DNA from: Calliphora vicina
Taxonomy: Eukaryota > Arthropoda > Insecta > Diptera > Calliphoridae
NCBI RefSeq assembly: GCF_958450345.1
Contig: NC_088784.1
Span: 77,463,747-77,527,746 of the forward strand
DNA: 64,000 bases
Direction: 5' to 3'
Shown here piece by piece: positions 24,289-36,409 of this stretch. Each line of letters begins with the position of its first letter. Within the stretch, counting starts at the first letter, position 1. The notes below the pieces were generated by a model, which did not search any database, had not been told where the DNA came from, and was given only the letters and a program-made list of their open reading frames with translations. The translations under genes and the position numbers were made by a program.

Positions 24289-25763
24289 CAGTGGTTGACA
24301 AAACAATAAAAACTTTTCCAAATATTTCATTAGTGGCCTAAAATCTGAAATAATTTTTTAAAAAATTTTAACATTTTTGTAGTATTTTATTTGAATACTT
24401 TTATTAACTTAATTTAACAAAAAACAAAGGACATAATTAATTAATTAAATTCTAATAATGAGAAAACAAAATTAAAAGATTTCTTTATTACGGCTTTGGC
24501 AAAACAATGGAAACTTAGGTATTATTTTAACAAATATGGTCTAAACTTTGCAAATACTCAATATTTTGTTGGGTATCCCTTATTTTTTATAACTGCTACA
24601 CATCGACGATGCATTAAACCAATTATAGAGTCAATGGTCTCCTTTGAAATATTTTGCCATTCCCTTATAACCGCCTCCGATAAATCTTCCTTCCTGGTGT
24701 AGTTTTGGGTCCTTATTTTACGTTGGATTGTAACCACTCGGTTACAGCCCTAGAGGTGTGTTTCGGGTCGTTGTCGTGTTGGAATCTCCAAACTAGGAGC
24801 ATATTTTCCTCAGTGTATGGATACATAACATCGTTTAATATGGTTCTGTATCCTATACCTGTCATGGTCTCTTTTATAATATGAATTGGGCCCATACCTT
24901 GCCCTGAAAAACATCCCCATACCATAATATTGCAACCGCCAAACTTTACAGTCTTATTTGTGTACTTTGGATCTAATCTTTTTCCCTTTGGTCGTCTTAC
25001 AAATGTTCTCCCATCACTGCCTCTTAAATAGTATTTGGATTCGTCGGAAAAGAGGACAGTATTACATTTCTGTATCGACCAGTTTAAATGATCCCTGGCA
25101 AATTGTAGACGAGCAGAACGGTTCTTTTTAGAAATGAGTGGGTTTTTCACAGGATGATAGCAACCAAGACCAGCCTCATTTGCCCTGCGACTAACTGTTC
25201 TGGTAATTATTTCTAATTTTAGGCTATTAACAACCTCTCGAGGAGTTATTTTTGGGAATTTCTTCAACTCTCTCGCTATTAAATTATCTTGTCTAGGAGT
25301 AGTCTTACGAGGTCTTCCACCTAAATGTTGAGTTTTTACAGAACCGGTCTCACGAAATTTCCTTATAATTTTTGAAACTGCTGATTTATTTATTGAATAT
25401 TTGTCACAGATACTTTTTTGTTTTAAACCAAGTCTTCACAAATCTTAACTTTAGCCAGTTTCGTTAACTTTGAAAAAAAGCAATTATGCGAAAATTGTGA
25501 AAAATTATTTTCGTTTTACACTTCTTTCTTGCAGACGTTTAAAAGTTTCCATTGTTTTGTCAATAGCGAAATAGTGAATATTTTTAATTTTGCTTCCTTT
25601 TTTCAGAATATAATTAATTATGTTGTTTGTTTTTCGGTTAATTTATATAAATAAAACTATACAAGTAAAATAATAAAAAAAACATTTTTATTTAAAAAAA
25701 TATTTTAATTTTGGGCTACATATGGAATATTTGGAAAAGTTTCCATTGTTTTGTCAACCACTG
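24289..25763 (-). mobile_element. Tc1-type transposon with IR/DR ends, 1475 bp
   Basis: Terminal repeats start CAGTGGTTGACAAAACAAT at both ends, 36 of the first 38 bp identical, flanked by TA on each side (24287-24288, 25764-25765). A second copy of the ACAAAACAATGGAAACTT motif lies inside each end (24498-24516 and 25543-25562), giving the double-site IR/DR arrangement known from Sleeping Beauty-like elements. The transposase is defective. Confidence 0.88.
24560..25470 (-). pseudogene. Tc1 transposase, missing the catalytic glutamate segment
   Basis: Minus strand, after an early frameshift near 25435: HTH (GLKQKSICDKYSINKSAVS, then KIIRKF), a GGRPRKT motif, second HTH (ITPREVVNSL...ITRTVSRRANEAG), then first Asp in VLFSDESKY and second Asp in FQHDNDPKHTS. 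Immediately after WLQSNVK the frame jumps to the C-terminal tail (KEDLSEAVIREW, and so on), so the usual SPDLNPIENLW segment with the third catalytic residue is gone. The protein cannot be an active DD34E transposase. Confidence 0.82.
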
Positions 25764-25796
25764 TATGTATGTTAAGATTTGTTCGATCTCAGTCCT

Positions 25797-27020
25797 TAAG
25801 TGGATTCGAGATCGTAAGTGAAGCCTAGCCAACCAGCCGAATCGACACCAAGGCCAAATATCCATAGAGCTATGTATATCTGTCTGTAAGATCATTACAT
25901 GAAATTCTCGTGTGCTCTCCTGAAAAGTTGTTAAAAACACATAATCATTTTTGTAGGCGCAGCGACGGTATAGTGAAGATTGAAGGGTATGATGAAGGGT
26001 ATAAAAGCGAAGTCAATTTGAATTAGATGAAAGTTTAAGCCACCTTTTAAACATGTATCTCTGAACATGTGTTAAACCAAAAAATGTCAAGTCATGCTAT
26101 GTTTTCAAACATTAAATTGAAATAAGCGCTTTCCCCGGTATGTCAGGACTTTGATATCGGTGAAAGAACTTAATAAGACCAGAGCAGGCATATGAGCACA
26201 TATCTGCAATTTATTCAATTCGACGATCTGCGACATTTAGAGTAATATGTGGTAAAGGAAACCATCAAGAACATATCTTAATCTTTCAAATAAAACCAAC
26301 TTAGATTTGCCAACCCTTTACCCTATACATACTTACAGCTTAGTACCAATTGAAATTCCCAACTAGAGGTAATACAAAATTTTGTGCTACAAATTACTTT
26401 TTGCTTTATTCTTTAACACTATTCTTTCAGCAGAACAACGAACTAAAAAACAAAAACGAATAACTGATAATCGCTTAACAAGTAAGTGATTAGTAGGGCA
26501 ACCATTCCACCAATGTACCTGTATATAGTTACTTTCTCGGATTACAAAGAATTTAAAAACACATACAATAGTATGTGTTTTGAGCAAGAAGATTTACGTG
26601 GTTAAGTGAGAATACCTCTTAATTTTGTTTAACACAGTGGGACAGAAGATAAGTTGATACAATAGCAGTGTGTACTTTTTACACCATTAAAAGTATCAGG
26701 TTTTTTATTTCTCACTCACCAATTGGAATTAAAAACGATTTAGAAGAATCAACAAGTTTTTTTTTTTGTTTTGTAAGTATTTCTAACTTTTTAATCATAA
26801 TATTTTTAACACTTTGTTTTAACAGTTTTAATTTACTAATTTGAAATTGACTCATACCATTTTGGTAATAACGACTTTAGAAATTCTATGTTCTCATAAA
26901 ATACATATTTAGTTGGGTGACATTGAAAAAATAGTAACAAATAGTTTTGCTTTGTAGTGTTTCCGCATAAACATCCATTCAAACAAACATAAATCCATAA
27001 AATATTTGAACAAAAGCACT
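25797..27020. other. intergenic with a mariner scrap at about 25805-25870
   Basis: 25805-25870 matches the mariner segment around GCCAACCAGCCGAATC (compare 7735). The rest to 27020 shows no gene or readable element. Confidence 0.5.
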
Positions 27021-27762
27021 TTTTATACCCTTCACCTTCGTGAGAAGGGTATTTAAGATTATCATTCCGTTTGTAATTTCCACAATATAATTTTTCGACC
27101 CTATAAAGTATATATATTCTGGATCCTTATAGATAGCGGTGTCGATTAAGCCATGTCCGTCTGTCTGTCTGTCCGTCTGTCACTCTGTTGAAATCAATTT
27201 TCTGAAGACCCCAGATATCTTCGGGATCCAAATCTTCAATAATTCTGTCATACATGCTTTCGAGAAGTTTGCTATTTAAAATCAGCAAAATCGGTCCATA
27301 AATAACGGAGCAAATATGAGCAAAAAACCGGGACAACCTCGATTTTTGTCCTATTTTTGATCTATATCTGGATTACTAAGTCATTAATATAGACAATATG
27401 GATATCTAATGATAGATATTTCAAAGTCCATTGCAACGATGTAGATAAGGCTATATATAGTAAGTTGGACCTACAATGGGTCAAAATCGGGAAAAATATT
27501 TTTTAACCCGAATTTTTTTTTCATCAAAAAATTTTTTTGTCATACATTTCTTTTTCCAAAAAAAAAAATTTTTAAAAAATTTGTCAAAAAAAACTTTTTT
27601 TAAAAAAATTAAAAAACAATTTCAAAAAAAAAAAAATTTGAAAAACAATTAAAAAAAAATAAATTTTGTTTACCTAAAAATATTAAAAATTTGTATTTTG
27701 AAGTATAATTTCGTGAAGGGTATATAAGATTCGGCACAGACGAATATAGTTCTCTTACTTGT
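27021..27762 (+). mobile_element. DINE-1/INE-1-like repeat, copy 5
   Basis: TATACCCTTCACCTTCGTGA to CTCTTACTTGTT. Full set of landmarks: stem-loop, CCGACC-like block (CGACCCTATAAAGTATATAT), GCCATGTCCGTCTGTCTGTC core at 27152, GGACCTACAATGGGTCAAAA block, A/T-rich tail, terminal hairpin. Confidence 0.8.
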
Positions 27763-28189
27763 TTTTTCTATAGTTGACATAATATGCTGTCTGCCAAAGT
27801 GGGTGCTGTCAATCATAAAGATTTTAAATTTGCATAATTTTAAGCAAAACTGATTATAGGTATGTATTATTAGTATTAGGTATTATTCAGATTTTTGCAA
27901 ATGACCTTCGCTTTTAGACAATATTCTGTAGTTATAATATTGAAGTAAAAAAATCTCTTAATTTAAGACAATATTCCGAGTAGGTCATGAACTGAGCAAA
28001 AAGATGTCCTTGAGACAAACTCATTTTATGGTATCTATATTTAGCATACCCTCTTTCTTCCGTTTAGTGTACTGCCTCGTAAAACTATTCCAAGACAAGA
28101 TAATTAAATAGCAAAAGAGTTTAATAAATTCACAAAAATTAGGTTATCAGGTTTGGCGATGGAAATATTATGTTGCGTGCAAGATATGG
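27763..28189. other. spacer, nothing recognised
   Basis: No frame or repeat recognised between a DINE-like copy and a Tc1 fragment. Confidence 0.4.
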
Positions 28190-28495
28190 GTCCAGTTCAT
28201 ATCATAAAATATGCTATGAATGGAATCGGATACACATCCATTTTAAAAAAATTGTAAATATCCAAACTCTGATCGAAATATGCCTCTAGTTTGGAGATTC
28301 CAGCACGACAATAATACCAAACACTCTTTTTGGGTTGTAACCGATGAGCTACATGTTTTGAATTGGCCTGATCAATCGCTAGATCTCAATCTAGAAAACC
28401 CATGGGAAATTGTAGATCGCAAATACGGGGAAGGAAGCATTAACAGATGCGGTTATAAGGGAATGGCAAAATATTTCAAACGAGATGATTGAATC
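28190..28495 (+). pseudogene. Tc1 transposase fragment
   Basis: Plus-strand pieces GPVHIIK, then PLVWRFQHDNNTKHS (second catalytic Asp region) and LNWPDQSLDLNLENPWEIVD, a degenerate SPDLNPIENLW segment, then the C-terminal tail. It is close to the element at 24289-25763 but keeps the segment that one lost. No terminal repeats were found. Confidence 0.75.
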
Positions 28496-28653
28496 TTTAA
28501 TTAATACACCGTAGCTCCAACAAAGATCCAACAAAATACTGAGTCACTAAAAGGGTCAAATTGGTTTTAATTTTTTGATTTCAGATATGTGATTTGTGAA
28601 AATTTGGCTTAAATTTTTAATTTACATCAAAAATAGGTTTAATTTCTCTGGCT

Positions 28654-28755
28654 CAGTGAAATGCGCATAGGAACTAGCTTATCCCCCAACAATAAATTTC
28701 AGTGAATTTATCAAATTAAAAAATTGGGAATTTAGCATAAAACAATTTTACTAAA
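28654..28755 (+). repeat. 102-bp repeat shared with 59571-59673
   Basis: Starts CAGTGAAATGCGCATAGG and ends AACAATTTTACTAAA; differs from the second copy at only a few positions by eye. Both copies lie beside decayed DD37E-type transposons. Confidence 0.9.
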
Positions 28756-28797
28756 CAACAATTTTTAAATTTTTTACCATTTCAAATATTCCATATA

Positions 28798-29410
28798 AAG
28801 AGTGAGCCTGAAAAAACTTATACACACTATTCCAGCCACAACTTATACTTCATCCAACAAATTATTATTTGTTTAATAACGTTAGCTTTTAAAAATATGT
28901 CAGATATTCAGCCCCCATATTTTATTCATGATTGGACTGAATATCTTTTCTAAATCATTAATCATTAAACTGTTATTTCGGTCAAAATGGGCAAAGAAAA
29001 AAAGAACGTGAAAAAATAGTTGAAACTTTTCAAAAAAAGTAAATATGGACTTTCAAAAAATAACAAAAGGTCAGAAGGTTCATTGTCACACTGTTTCAAA
29101 GTCCTTTAAACAGTATAAGGAAGACTTGAACATTGAAGGAAAACCTGAATCAGGAAGAAAAAAAGGTCTAACAGATATTGGTAAGGCAAAATAATTTGAA
29201 CGACTCTTTCGAAGAGCACCAACACTTCTATCAGAAAAGCAGCTCGTAAAGTTAAATGCACTGATTTTTTTTGTGCGCAGAGCCAAAACCAATGCCATGG
29301 AAAAAAGGTCCTTGAGTAGTATTCAAACAATAATGTCAATTTTGTACCACGGAAGGCAAATTTACTGTGGAAAGGTATTCGGCTCTTGTAAAAAAAGAAT
29401 TAACAGGACA
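28798..29410 (+). pseudogene. DD37E-type transposon relic, second family
   Basis: Starts near GTGAGCCTGAAAAAACTTAT. Translated pieces include an HTH-like region (28985-29110), a GKPESGRRKG-type linker, FRRAPTLLSEKQLVKL, and a late piece around 29345-29400 (PRKANLLWKGIRLL). Frames broken in many places. A sister copy lies at 59050-59520. Confidence 0.7.
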
Positions 29411-29429
29411 CAGGAAAGGTATCCGATTT

Positions 29430-29870
29430 AAGTCATAGTATATTTTATGATATGAATGAATGAATTGGACCAATAACTTGCACTGAAAAAGAGCCCCACA
29501 CCATAATATTGTCACAGCCAAACTTTAAAGGTACGAAATCCAAGAAAAGTACCTTATTAAGCAAAAAATAAAAAAGACGGTTATTATTCGCCAATCAACA
29601 CCTCCGTCGGGAAAATTGGAAAAATGTACTGTGGTCGCATGAAACCAAAATTAATCTATTTGGGTCTGATAGTGTGGAGGTTCCATACTGATTTTGGGTT
29701 GTTTCTCGTCATCTCGTACCATTTGCCGTAGATGAAATGCCTCTTGTCTGGGAGTTTATACATATGGTTTCAAGAGAACAACTTGTCCTAAATTGGCACT
29801 CCCAGTCTCCAGACTGAAACCCCATTAGGTATTTGTGAGGGATTCTTAAAAAATAGGCAATATAAGAGTA
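29430..29870. pseudogene. Tc1-like fragments in both orientations
   Basis: 29455-29530 on the minus strand resembles the Tc1 GCNIMVWGCFSGQG block. 29585-29840 on the plus strand reads RENWKNVLWSHETK (first Asp position changed), INLFGSD, LVWEFIHMVSRE and LNWHSQSPDLNPI followed by a stop. Dead pieces of one or more Tc1 families. Confidence 0.65.
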
Positions 29871-29916
29871 AAAACAAAGACGATATGTGACAAAAAGTCT
29901 AGGAAGTGTGGTATTC

Positions 29917-30508
29917 TATACCCACGGAAATCTGGATCCTTATAGATTGAGCCATGTCCGTCTGTATGCCTGTATGTCTGTCCGTCTGTCTGAAATCAAC
30001 TTTCCGAAGCCCCCATATAACTTATATACACGATTCATACATCAATATCTCCGGAATTCCTCCGGCTCGGTTGCTATTTAAAATCGATCCACAAATGGCT
30101 GAGATATAAGGAAAAAACCAGGACAACCTCGATTACTAAGTCATTAATATAGACAATATGGATATCTAATGATAGATATTTCAAAGACCTTTGCAACGAT
30201 GTATATAAGACCATACATAGTAAGTTGGATCTACAATGGGTCAAAATCGGAAAAAATATTTTTTAACCCGAATTTTTTTTCGCTATATATTAAAAAAAAC
30301 AAAATTAAATAAAAAAAACAAAAAAAAAATTTAAATTTAAAAAACAAAATTTTTAAAATTAAAAAAAAACAATTCGAAAATTTTTTTCCAAAAAATGAAA
30401 AAACCAACTTTGGAAACAAAAATTAAATATTTAAAATTTTTAATTTGAAGTATAATTTGATGAAGCGTATATAAGACTCGGCACAGCCGAATATAGCTCT
30501 CTTACTTG
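29917..30508 (+). mobile_element. DINE-1/INE-1-like repeat, copy 6, 5'-truncated
   Basis: Starts at GGATCCTTATAGATTGAGCC, so the first stem-loop and block are missing; the GCCATGTCCGTCTGTATGCC core is at 29953. Ends CCGAATATAGCTCTCTTACT like the other copies. Confidence 0.75.
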
Positions 30509-31840
30509 TTTAGAATTTAAATATTTTGTTGTAAATTCATATATAAGTATATATATTGAAATAAATTTGAACAGATTTTTCCCTCATTCAGCATTTCAAT
30601 ACATACGTTTGAGTGGTATTCCTCCAAAATTTTGTCCTATGGGACGCTCTAATGTTTTATATCTAGGTATGTAGACTTTGGTTTTTAAAGAATTCCATTC
30701 ATATTCATTTAACTAATAAGTTTAATTTAATTAATTTTAATAATTAAAAATTTTACTTATTTGTGCTTTAATTGCTACAATACCGGCACATTTTTCAATT
30801 AATCCCAACTACCGGAAAATAAAAAAGCTGGCAAAATTATGAGAATGGGGAAAATTTTGTCCAAAAATACTGATGCAAATGCTTTCAAATTACTTGACCT
30901 AAATTTTGTTTTTTAAATTAATAAATTAAAATTAAAAAATAAATAATAAAAAATAAAATTGATTTTCTTACTGTGTACGTAAATATTTCAAAGCCACTGT
31001 TTTCTTATTTTTTTTGTTAATATAAAATTAAGTTTTTTCGAGGAGTAGTGATGAGTGTGTAAATAAAGTGTAGAGACAACAATTTTTATTTTACAACAAC
31101 TACAAACACTTTTTTTGTTTGCTTTTTATTGATTGAAATAATGCAAAAAAATATAAAAAAAAACTGAATACACTTTTTCGGGCTTCTTACTTCAATTGTT
31201 TTATTATTTAACTAAAATAATACAAGTAATTAAACTTTCACTTGATTCAATAAAACCGACCACACAATTATTAATTTTTTAACTATTTCAAGCCCACAAT
31301 ACATATTTGTATTGCTTTACCTTACAAACAACCAAAACAAATGGGAAATAAAAATTTATGAATCATTTAATTATTTTTTTTTTATTTATTATTACAACTT
31401 CACTTGCCTTTTTTAATTTCTGCACTTTGTTTTACTAATTTTTCAGATTTTCTAAAGGTTTTTATGTGAATTTTATATTAGTATATATGTATTTCACAAG
31501 AACTTTCTGTCATTAAAATATTTTTATGTTTGAAGCAAGAACAATAAGAATAATAATAAAAATCACTCGAGATTTAATGTCTGCCGCTATTTTAATGTTT
31601 TCGAACAGATGAAAAACGCACGTATATATTCACCGTAGTATAGTTGTGGAATAACTAAAATTAATTTTTGTTGAGGCATTTGTTATTTTTCTTTTTGTTT
31701 TCTCTGCTTTTGTTTCTTCTGCTTTTTGCAAAGTCAACGTGTGGTTGTTGTTACAGCAAACACAATTATACGGAAAATCCATATAAAAAAAACAAGTTGT
31801 TTAAAATTGAGAGCGAGAGAGAGAAAATGTAAATAATGTA
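30509..31840. other. very AT-rich intergenic, no gene seen
   Basis: Long A/T runs and a short GAGA tract (31810-31825). No frame, terminal repeat or RNA gene recognised. Confidence 0.5.
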
Positions 31841-32628
31841 CAGGGCTGGAAAATTTAGTAATATGATACTTTTTGTCAAAGGAAAATATCTCGGAATTCC
31901 AACACTATTTGTCCTATTTGCACTTTAGGACAAATTGTTTTACATTAAGTTATGTGATTTAACTAATAATAATAATTCAGCTAGAGAATCAAACACTGTT
32001 TAAAATAGGATAATATTTTGACCATATGTTAATAATTAAATTCAGGATGAAATTACAGGATAACAGCAAATATCGTTACCGGTACCAAACTTTTCCATGA
32101 CAATTGGATCTCAGTTCTGGAACGACCCGAATCATATTCGACCAAAGATTGTCAACTCAGCGACAACTGTACAAACCCAAAGTTTTTTCCCCAGGAAAGA
32201 ACAATCGGCCACAGTCGAGCTGTTATTACAACAATAACCGCTACTGAAATAATCCCAATTAACCGTTTTGTATTGATAGCCTACCTTGATTTTTACTGGA
32301 CATTCAAATACTAGTTTCTAACCGGGAAAAATTTCCAGTTAAAATATAACTTGTAAAGAAATATGAATTGGTTTTCCCATATTCTATTTATCAATAATGG
32401 TGAGTTAAATTATGATATTTACAATAGATTTTGGACAATGAAGATTATTGATAACGCCATTCGCAGGCTAGAAAATACATTCCAATTTGTCAATTGTTTA
32501 AATAACATTTTCAATGTACTATTTTTTTGAATTACTGCAGAGTAAAATTGAACTCAACTCAATTTTAATTAACAAATTAAAAGTTCGAAATAATTTTTAG
32601 TAATTAACATCTCAATTTGTCATCCCTG
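31841..32628. mobile_element. possible old hAT-like element
   Basis: Left end CAGGGCTGGAAAATTTAG and right end the inverse of CAGGGATGACAAATTGAG, mostly matching over 18 bp. Flanking 8-mers ATAATGTA and ATGTAGTA agree at 5 of 8 positions, as an old duplication might. No transposase frame is present. Confidence 0.5.
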
Positions 32629-32736
32629 ATGTAGTATAAGAGATAATTTTAGTACAACAAAAGAGCGTCAATGAAAAACTCAAAATGTTCGTACCAAAAT
32701 TATATAGACAAAAGTACCTAGTGATGGGCACTGTCT

Positions 32737-33190
32737 GAGCTAGATAGCCATTGATTTCTTATAGGAAATCTTGAGCTAGCTAGCTATTGATTTCTTATAG
32801 GAAATCTTAAGCTAGCTAGCCATTGATTTTGTATAGAAAATCTTCAGCTAGCTATTGATTTCTTATAGGAAATCTTGAGCTAGCTAGCTAGCCATTGATT
32901 TCGTATAGGAAATCTTAAGCTAGCTAGCTAGCCAATGATTTCGTATAGGAAATCTTAAGCTAGCTAGCTAGCCATTGATTTCGATTAGGAAATCTTGAGC
33001 TAGCTAGCTAGCCATTGATTTCGTATAGGAAATCTTGAGCTAGCTAGCCAGCCATTGATTTCTTATAGGAAATCTTGAGAGAGCTAGCTAGCCATTGATT
33101 TCTTATAGGAAATCTTGAGCTAGCTAGTCATTGATTTCTTATAGGAAATCTTGGAGATAGCTAAATAGAGATTAATTTCTTATAAGACTT
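32737..33190. repeat. minisatellite of palindromic units, about 11 copies
   Basis: Each unit of roughly 36-44 bp is a variable GCTAGCTAGC block plus CATTGATTTCTTATAGGAAATC. Both halves are themselves inverted repeats (GCTAGCTAGC; GATTTC...GAAATC). Unit length varies mainly by the number of GCTA steps. Borders: GAGCTAGATAGCC on the left, AGATAGCTAAATAGAG on the right. About 340 bp beyond its right edge lies the 3' end of the COG7 gene. Confidence 0.95.
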
Positions 33191-33528
33191 TTATAAAATT
33201 GCATAATGCTATTATTAAGCCCACATATAATTAATGCAGACTTCTCTACTACGTTGTGTTTTTTATTGAGTACAAAAATTAATAACTTTTTAAAGTAGAA
33301 GGTTGTTATTGTTGTCAAAACTTGACCATTTTCAGCCATATTTTTGCTCACACACACCCATAACTGTAATTGTACAATATTAATATGCATAATAATTATA
33401 TTTATTATTGATTATAACATAATACATATTCATGGGAATGTCTACATATTCACAACTACGCAAAACACATAGACGCATATTTTAAAAAGAAATGTAAAAA
33501 TAGTATTACAAATATTAAAGTAAACAAC
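33191..33528. promoter_or_regulatory. downstream flank of COG7
   Basis: Sequence between the minisatellite and the COG7 stop codon. It should hold the COG7 3' UTR and polyadenylation site on the minus strand; I could not fix the poly(A) signal with certainty. Confidence 0.4.
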
Positions 33529-36409
33529 TTACTGCGTTGATATTATATTGCGCATTTGTCTAACAGCCGTTACTAAACGCGGCTCACAGCCAGCACTTAG
33601 TGAAAGATAGTTTTCGGGTGATGCTTTTAGCAACGTCAATATTTGGGTAAGAGATGTGTTGAGGGTTAAACCAAGTTCATCGACAACACTCGCCAGATAT
33701 TCAATGTCAACAGACAATTGTTTTGAGGCCGAACTTGTAAGGGATTTGATTTGCAGAATTTGTGATTGATACAAAACACAGCAATGAGCCACTACTAGTG
33801 ATAGTAAAATATCAGCACTAGGTATGGGTTGGGAATATTTGATGTGACACATTTCTAAAGCCTGCTTGAGAAGCGTTGAAGGTGACAGCAATAAGGGTTC
33901 CAAATGTTGTGGCAATGTTAGCAAATACTGACCAATTTGTGTAATGCTTTCTTGCGGAGCGAAACTAAAGGCTGGCATATCCTGAACATGCCCCTGCGAC
34001 AATTCAGTGGGCGGTTGTATTTCCGAGAGATGTGAGTCCAAAGGTTGCAATAGTATATTGAGTGTTATATCATGAGTTTCAACAAAATGAGTTTTCAAAG
34101 CATCGTATATATGGGCAAATATGCCCACTGAAGTACTGTTTGCATCTTGATTCGTTTCTAAACGTTTTTGTTGAAATTCTGCGATTGAGTTTAAAATACG
34201 TTGCTGTTCTGCTACCTCAAATGTTTGATACACATTTATATTTAACAATTGATTTTCCTTTAATTTATGCTCCAATGTTGTCATGCGTTCCTGTAAAGTT
34301 TTCTCAAATTTTTGTAATTTTTGCTGGAAATCAGCCAGACATTCCAACAGGGCCAGCGTGTATTGCAACATGGACCAATTACTGTCACTGTTGGTGTTAT
34401 TTGCTGAATTTCCCAGATTAAGAGAAAGTTGTCTTTGTGTTTTGGAGAATTGTTCCATTAAACGTTTAAATATGCCACCCAATAAATTGATTAGCTTGCA
34501 GAGGGCCAAATCACTGGTAATATTCGAACATCTGTTAAGTGATTCGTGTAGCCAACTGAAAAGTTTGCTTGTAATATCCTTCAAATGACGCACTGCATCA
34601 CTGGCATGTGGCTGGGTGGTCAAAACACGATCAACCTGAGTAGATAATTGTGTCTCCTCGAGGCGTGGATATTGTTGTATGAATTTATGGAAATACTCGT
34701 AAATGGAAATACCCAATTGTTGTTTCAAGTCTTTGGTTAAATTAATCGAAGACTGCTCCATGTGGGCATTCAGTTGCAGTACAAAATTATGATTAGCCTG
34801 AGCAAATTGTTGCAGTAAATCCAAACGTTCATTGCAGGTTTTTAGTAATTGTAAGATGTGATTATCACGCGACGGCTGTAGAGCTGGCAAGAGTTCAGTG
34901 AGCAAAACAAATGGTTGTTGTTGGGCCTCTTCATCATCGAATACCTGAGAACACCATTTCACTTGACGTTGACAGTTTTCCACCAATTGATCATAGAACA
35001 GCGTAAGAAAATGCTGTTGTTGTCCTGACGCTTCGGAAGCTTGCAATTCCAAGGTTTGTTTCCATTGCTGCTGCAATGTAGTTTTCTGCACAGCTCGGTA
35101 GTATTGTAACAGCTGTGGTTTTCTTTGAATTGCCGTAAATATGCCAACATAACGTTGAGCTTGCTCTATACTGCCTTCAGCAAAGCTTTGTACAACATTT
35201 GGTGAGGCTAATGCTTCGAGACGATTTTTGAAGTCTTCAACTTGAGATTGTCGATCAGAATGGCCGGGCAATTGCTCTTGCGCTTGTAGACTCTTTTGTA
35301 AAGCTGATATTTTGTCGCAGACACTCTGAAAGAATGAATATTAAAAATTTGTATATTATATATCAATGATTGCTGAATCTTTTATACTCTTCACCAAAGT
35401 ATACCTTTGAGACAAAGAATGAAACCAAGTTTTGAAAAAAGAAATTGCTAAAAAAAAATTTGGGTGAAAAATTTACAAAATTTTTTCACCAAAAAAGAAA
35501 TTATTTTTTTTTGAAGAAACAAAAATTTGGTTAAAAAAATTCCGGTTAAAAAAATATTTTTCCCGATTTTGACCCATGTATGGCTATCTATCATTATAAA
35601 CCCATTTGTGTATGTTAATGACTTAGTAATGGAGATATATATCAAAAATAAGTCGAAAAACACATTTATGGGCCGATTTTGCCGAATTTAAATAGCAATA
35701 AAACCAAAGCGGAAAAACTGATGTATTAAACATATACATATGCAAGTTATTTTGAAGCTTTGGAAAGTTGATATCAAACGACAGAACGACACATCTATAT
35801 ATGACGATCCGATAAAATAAATAATTTAAGCAATATGCACTCTGAAATGAAGCTTTATTGCAAATAACCACTATGTACATTTGAAAAATGCTGACATTAA
35901 ACGTATTGATTTTCTTATATGCACTATTAACTTTAACAAATTCTTACCTTCAAATCGTTCCTCTCAAAACTATCCTCCAGTTCTGCTATCAAATTACCCC
36001 AACCATCTGATTCTTGTAACGATTCCTTTGCCGTCTGCAGCTTCGTTTGCATGGTATTCAATCGCTCCAGAGTAGCCATACATTCACCAGTCTCCTCTTG
36101 TACAGCGGCTACTTCTTGACGCATTATCAACATACGCTGCTGCAACTCCTTGACATCGTTGTGAAGATTTTTAGCATCTTTAACCACTCTCGGCATACTG
36201 GCCACCAGCTGTTGGCTACTCTCTTCAATGGCATAGTTTACTTGCTGTACGTACAATTGTAATTTGGATACATAGTTGTTAATAAATTCCACAGCTACTT
36301 CCGAATCGCCGGTAGCATTCGATTTTGTCTCTTCGCCGAATTTTTTGAAATTATTATTTATCCAATCGACCGGATCGAATTTGTCTTCGGATAAAGCAGA
36401 AATATCCAT
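33529..36409 (-). CDS. Cog7: Conserved oligomeric Golgi complex subunit 7
   Basis: Subunit of the eight-part COG tethering complex (lobe B), which acts at the Golgi face in retrograde vesicle traffic and so in glycosylation. Exons on the minus strand: 36409-35948 (154 codons) and 35325-33529 (598 codons plus stop), total 752 aa, close to the 740-770 aa usual for COG7. The donor AAG|GTAAGAA and acceptor TTTCAG|AGTGT keep the frame (phase 0). The N-terminus MDISALSEDKFDPVDWINNN is typical of fly COG7, followed by a predicted coiled coil at about residues 60-135 (DAKNLHNDVKELQQRM) and a long helical, Gln-rich body with no enzyme motif. The 622-bp intron contains an old DINE-like repeat. No frame damage is seen, so it looks functional. 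The MORN gene lies about 0.9 kb upstream on the same strand. Confidence 0.95.
35385..35815 (-). mobile_element. old DINE-1-like repeat inside the COG7 intron
   Basis: Diverged copy: TATACTCTTCACCAAAG, then CGATTTTGACCCATG, CTATCTATCATTATAAACCC, GACTTAGTAATGGAGATATA and GGGCCGATTTTGCCGAATTT in the same order as in the copy at 6307-6969. The hairpin ends are eroded. It lies clear of both splice sites. Confidence 0.6.

Larger units (their letters stand above)
23059..25796 (+). mobile_element. DD37E transposon relic, invaded by other elements
   Basis: Left end AGGACTGAGATCGAAAAAAC (after TA at 23057-23058) and right end with the inverse at 25796 (before TA at 25797-25798). Coding homology to the transposase runs 23220-23626 (HTH, linker, start of catalytic domain) with shifts and stops. 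The rest has been lost and replaced by DINE-like pieces (23627-24286) and a Tc1 element (24289-25763). Confidence 0.82.

Noticed and set aside
32050..32300. 3' end of a non-LTR retrotransposon
   Set aside because: Text such as GTCGAGCTGTTATTACAACA looks LINE-tail-like, but no coding homology or tail was found; insufficient support.
32737..33190. CRISPR-like array
   Set aside because: Units are contiguous and similar throughout with no unique spacers, and the genome is eukaryotic. It is a minisatellite.
34062..34588. Plus-strand frames opposite COG7
   Set aside because: Shadows of the COG7 coding exon with no recognisable features.
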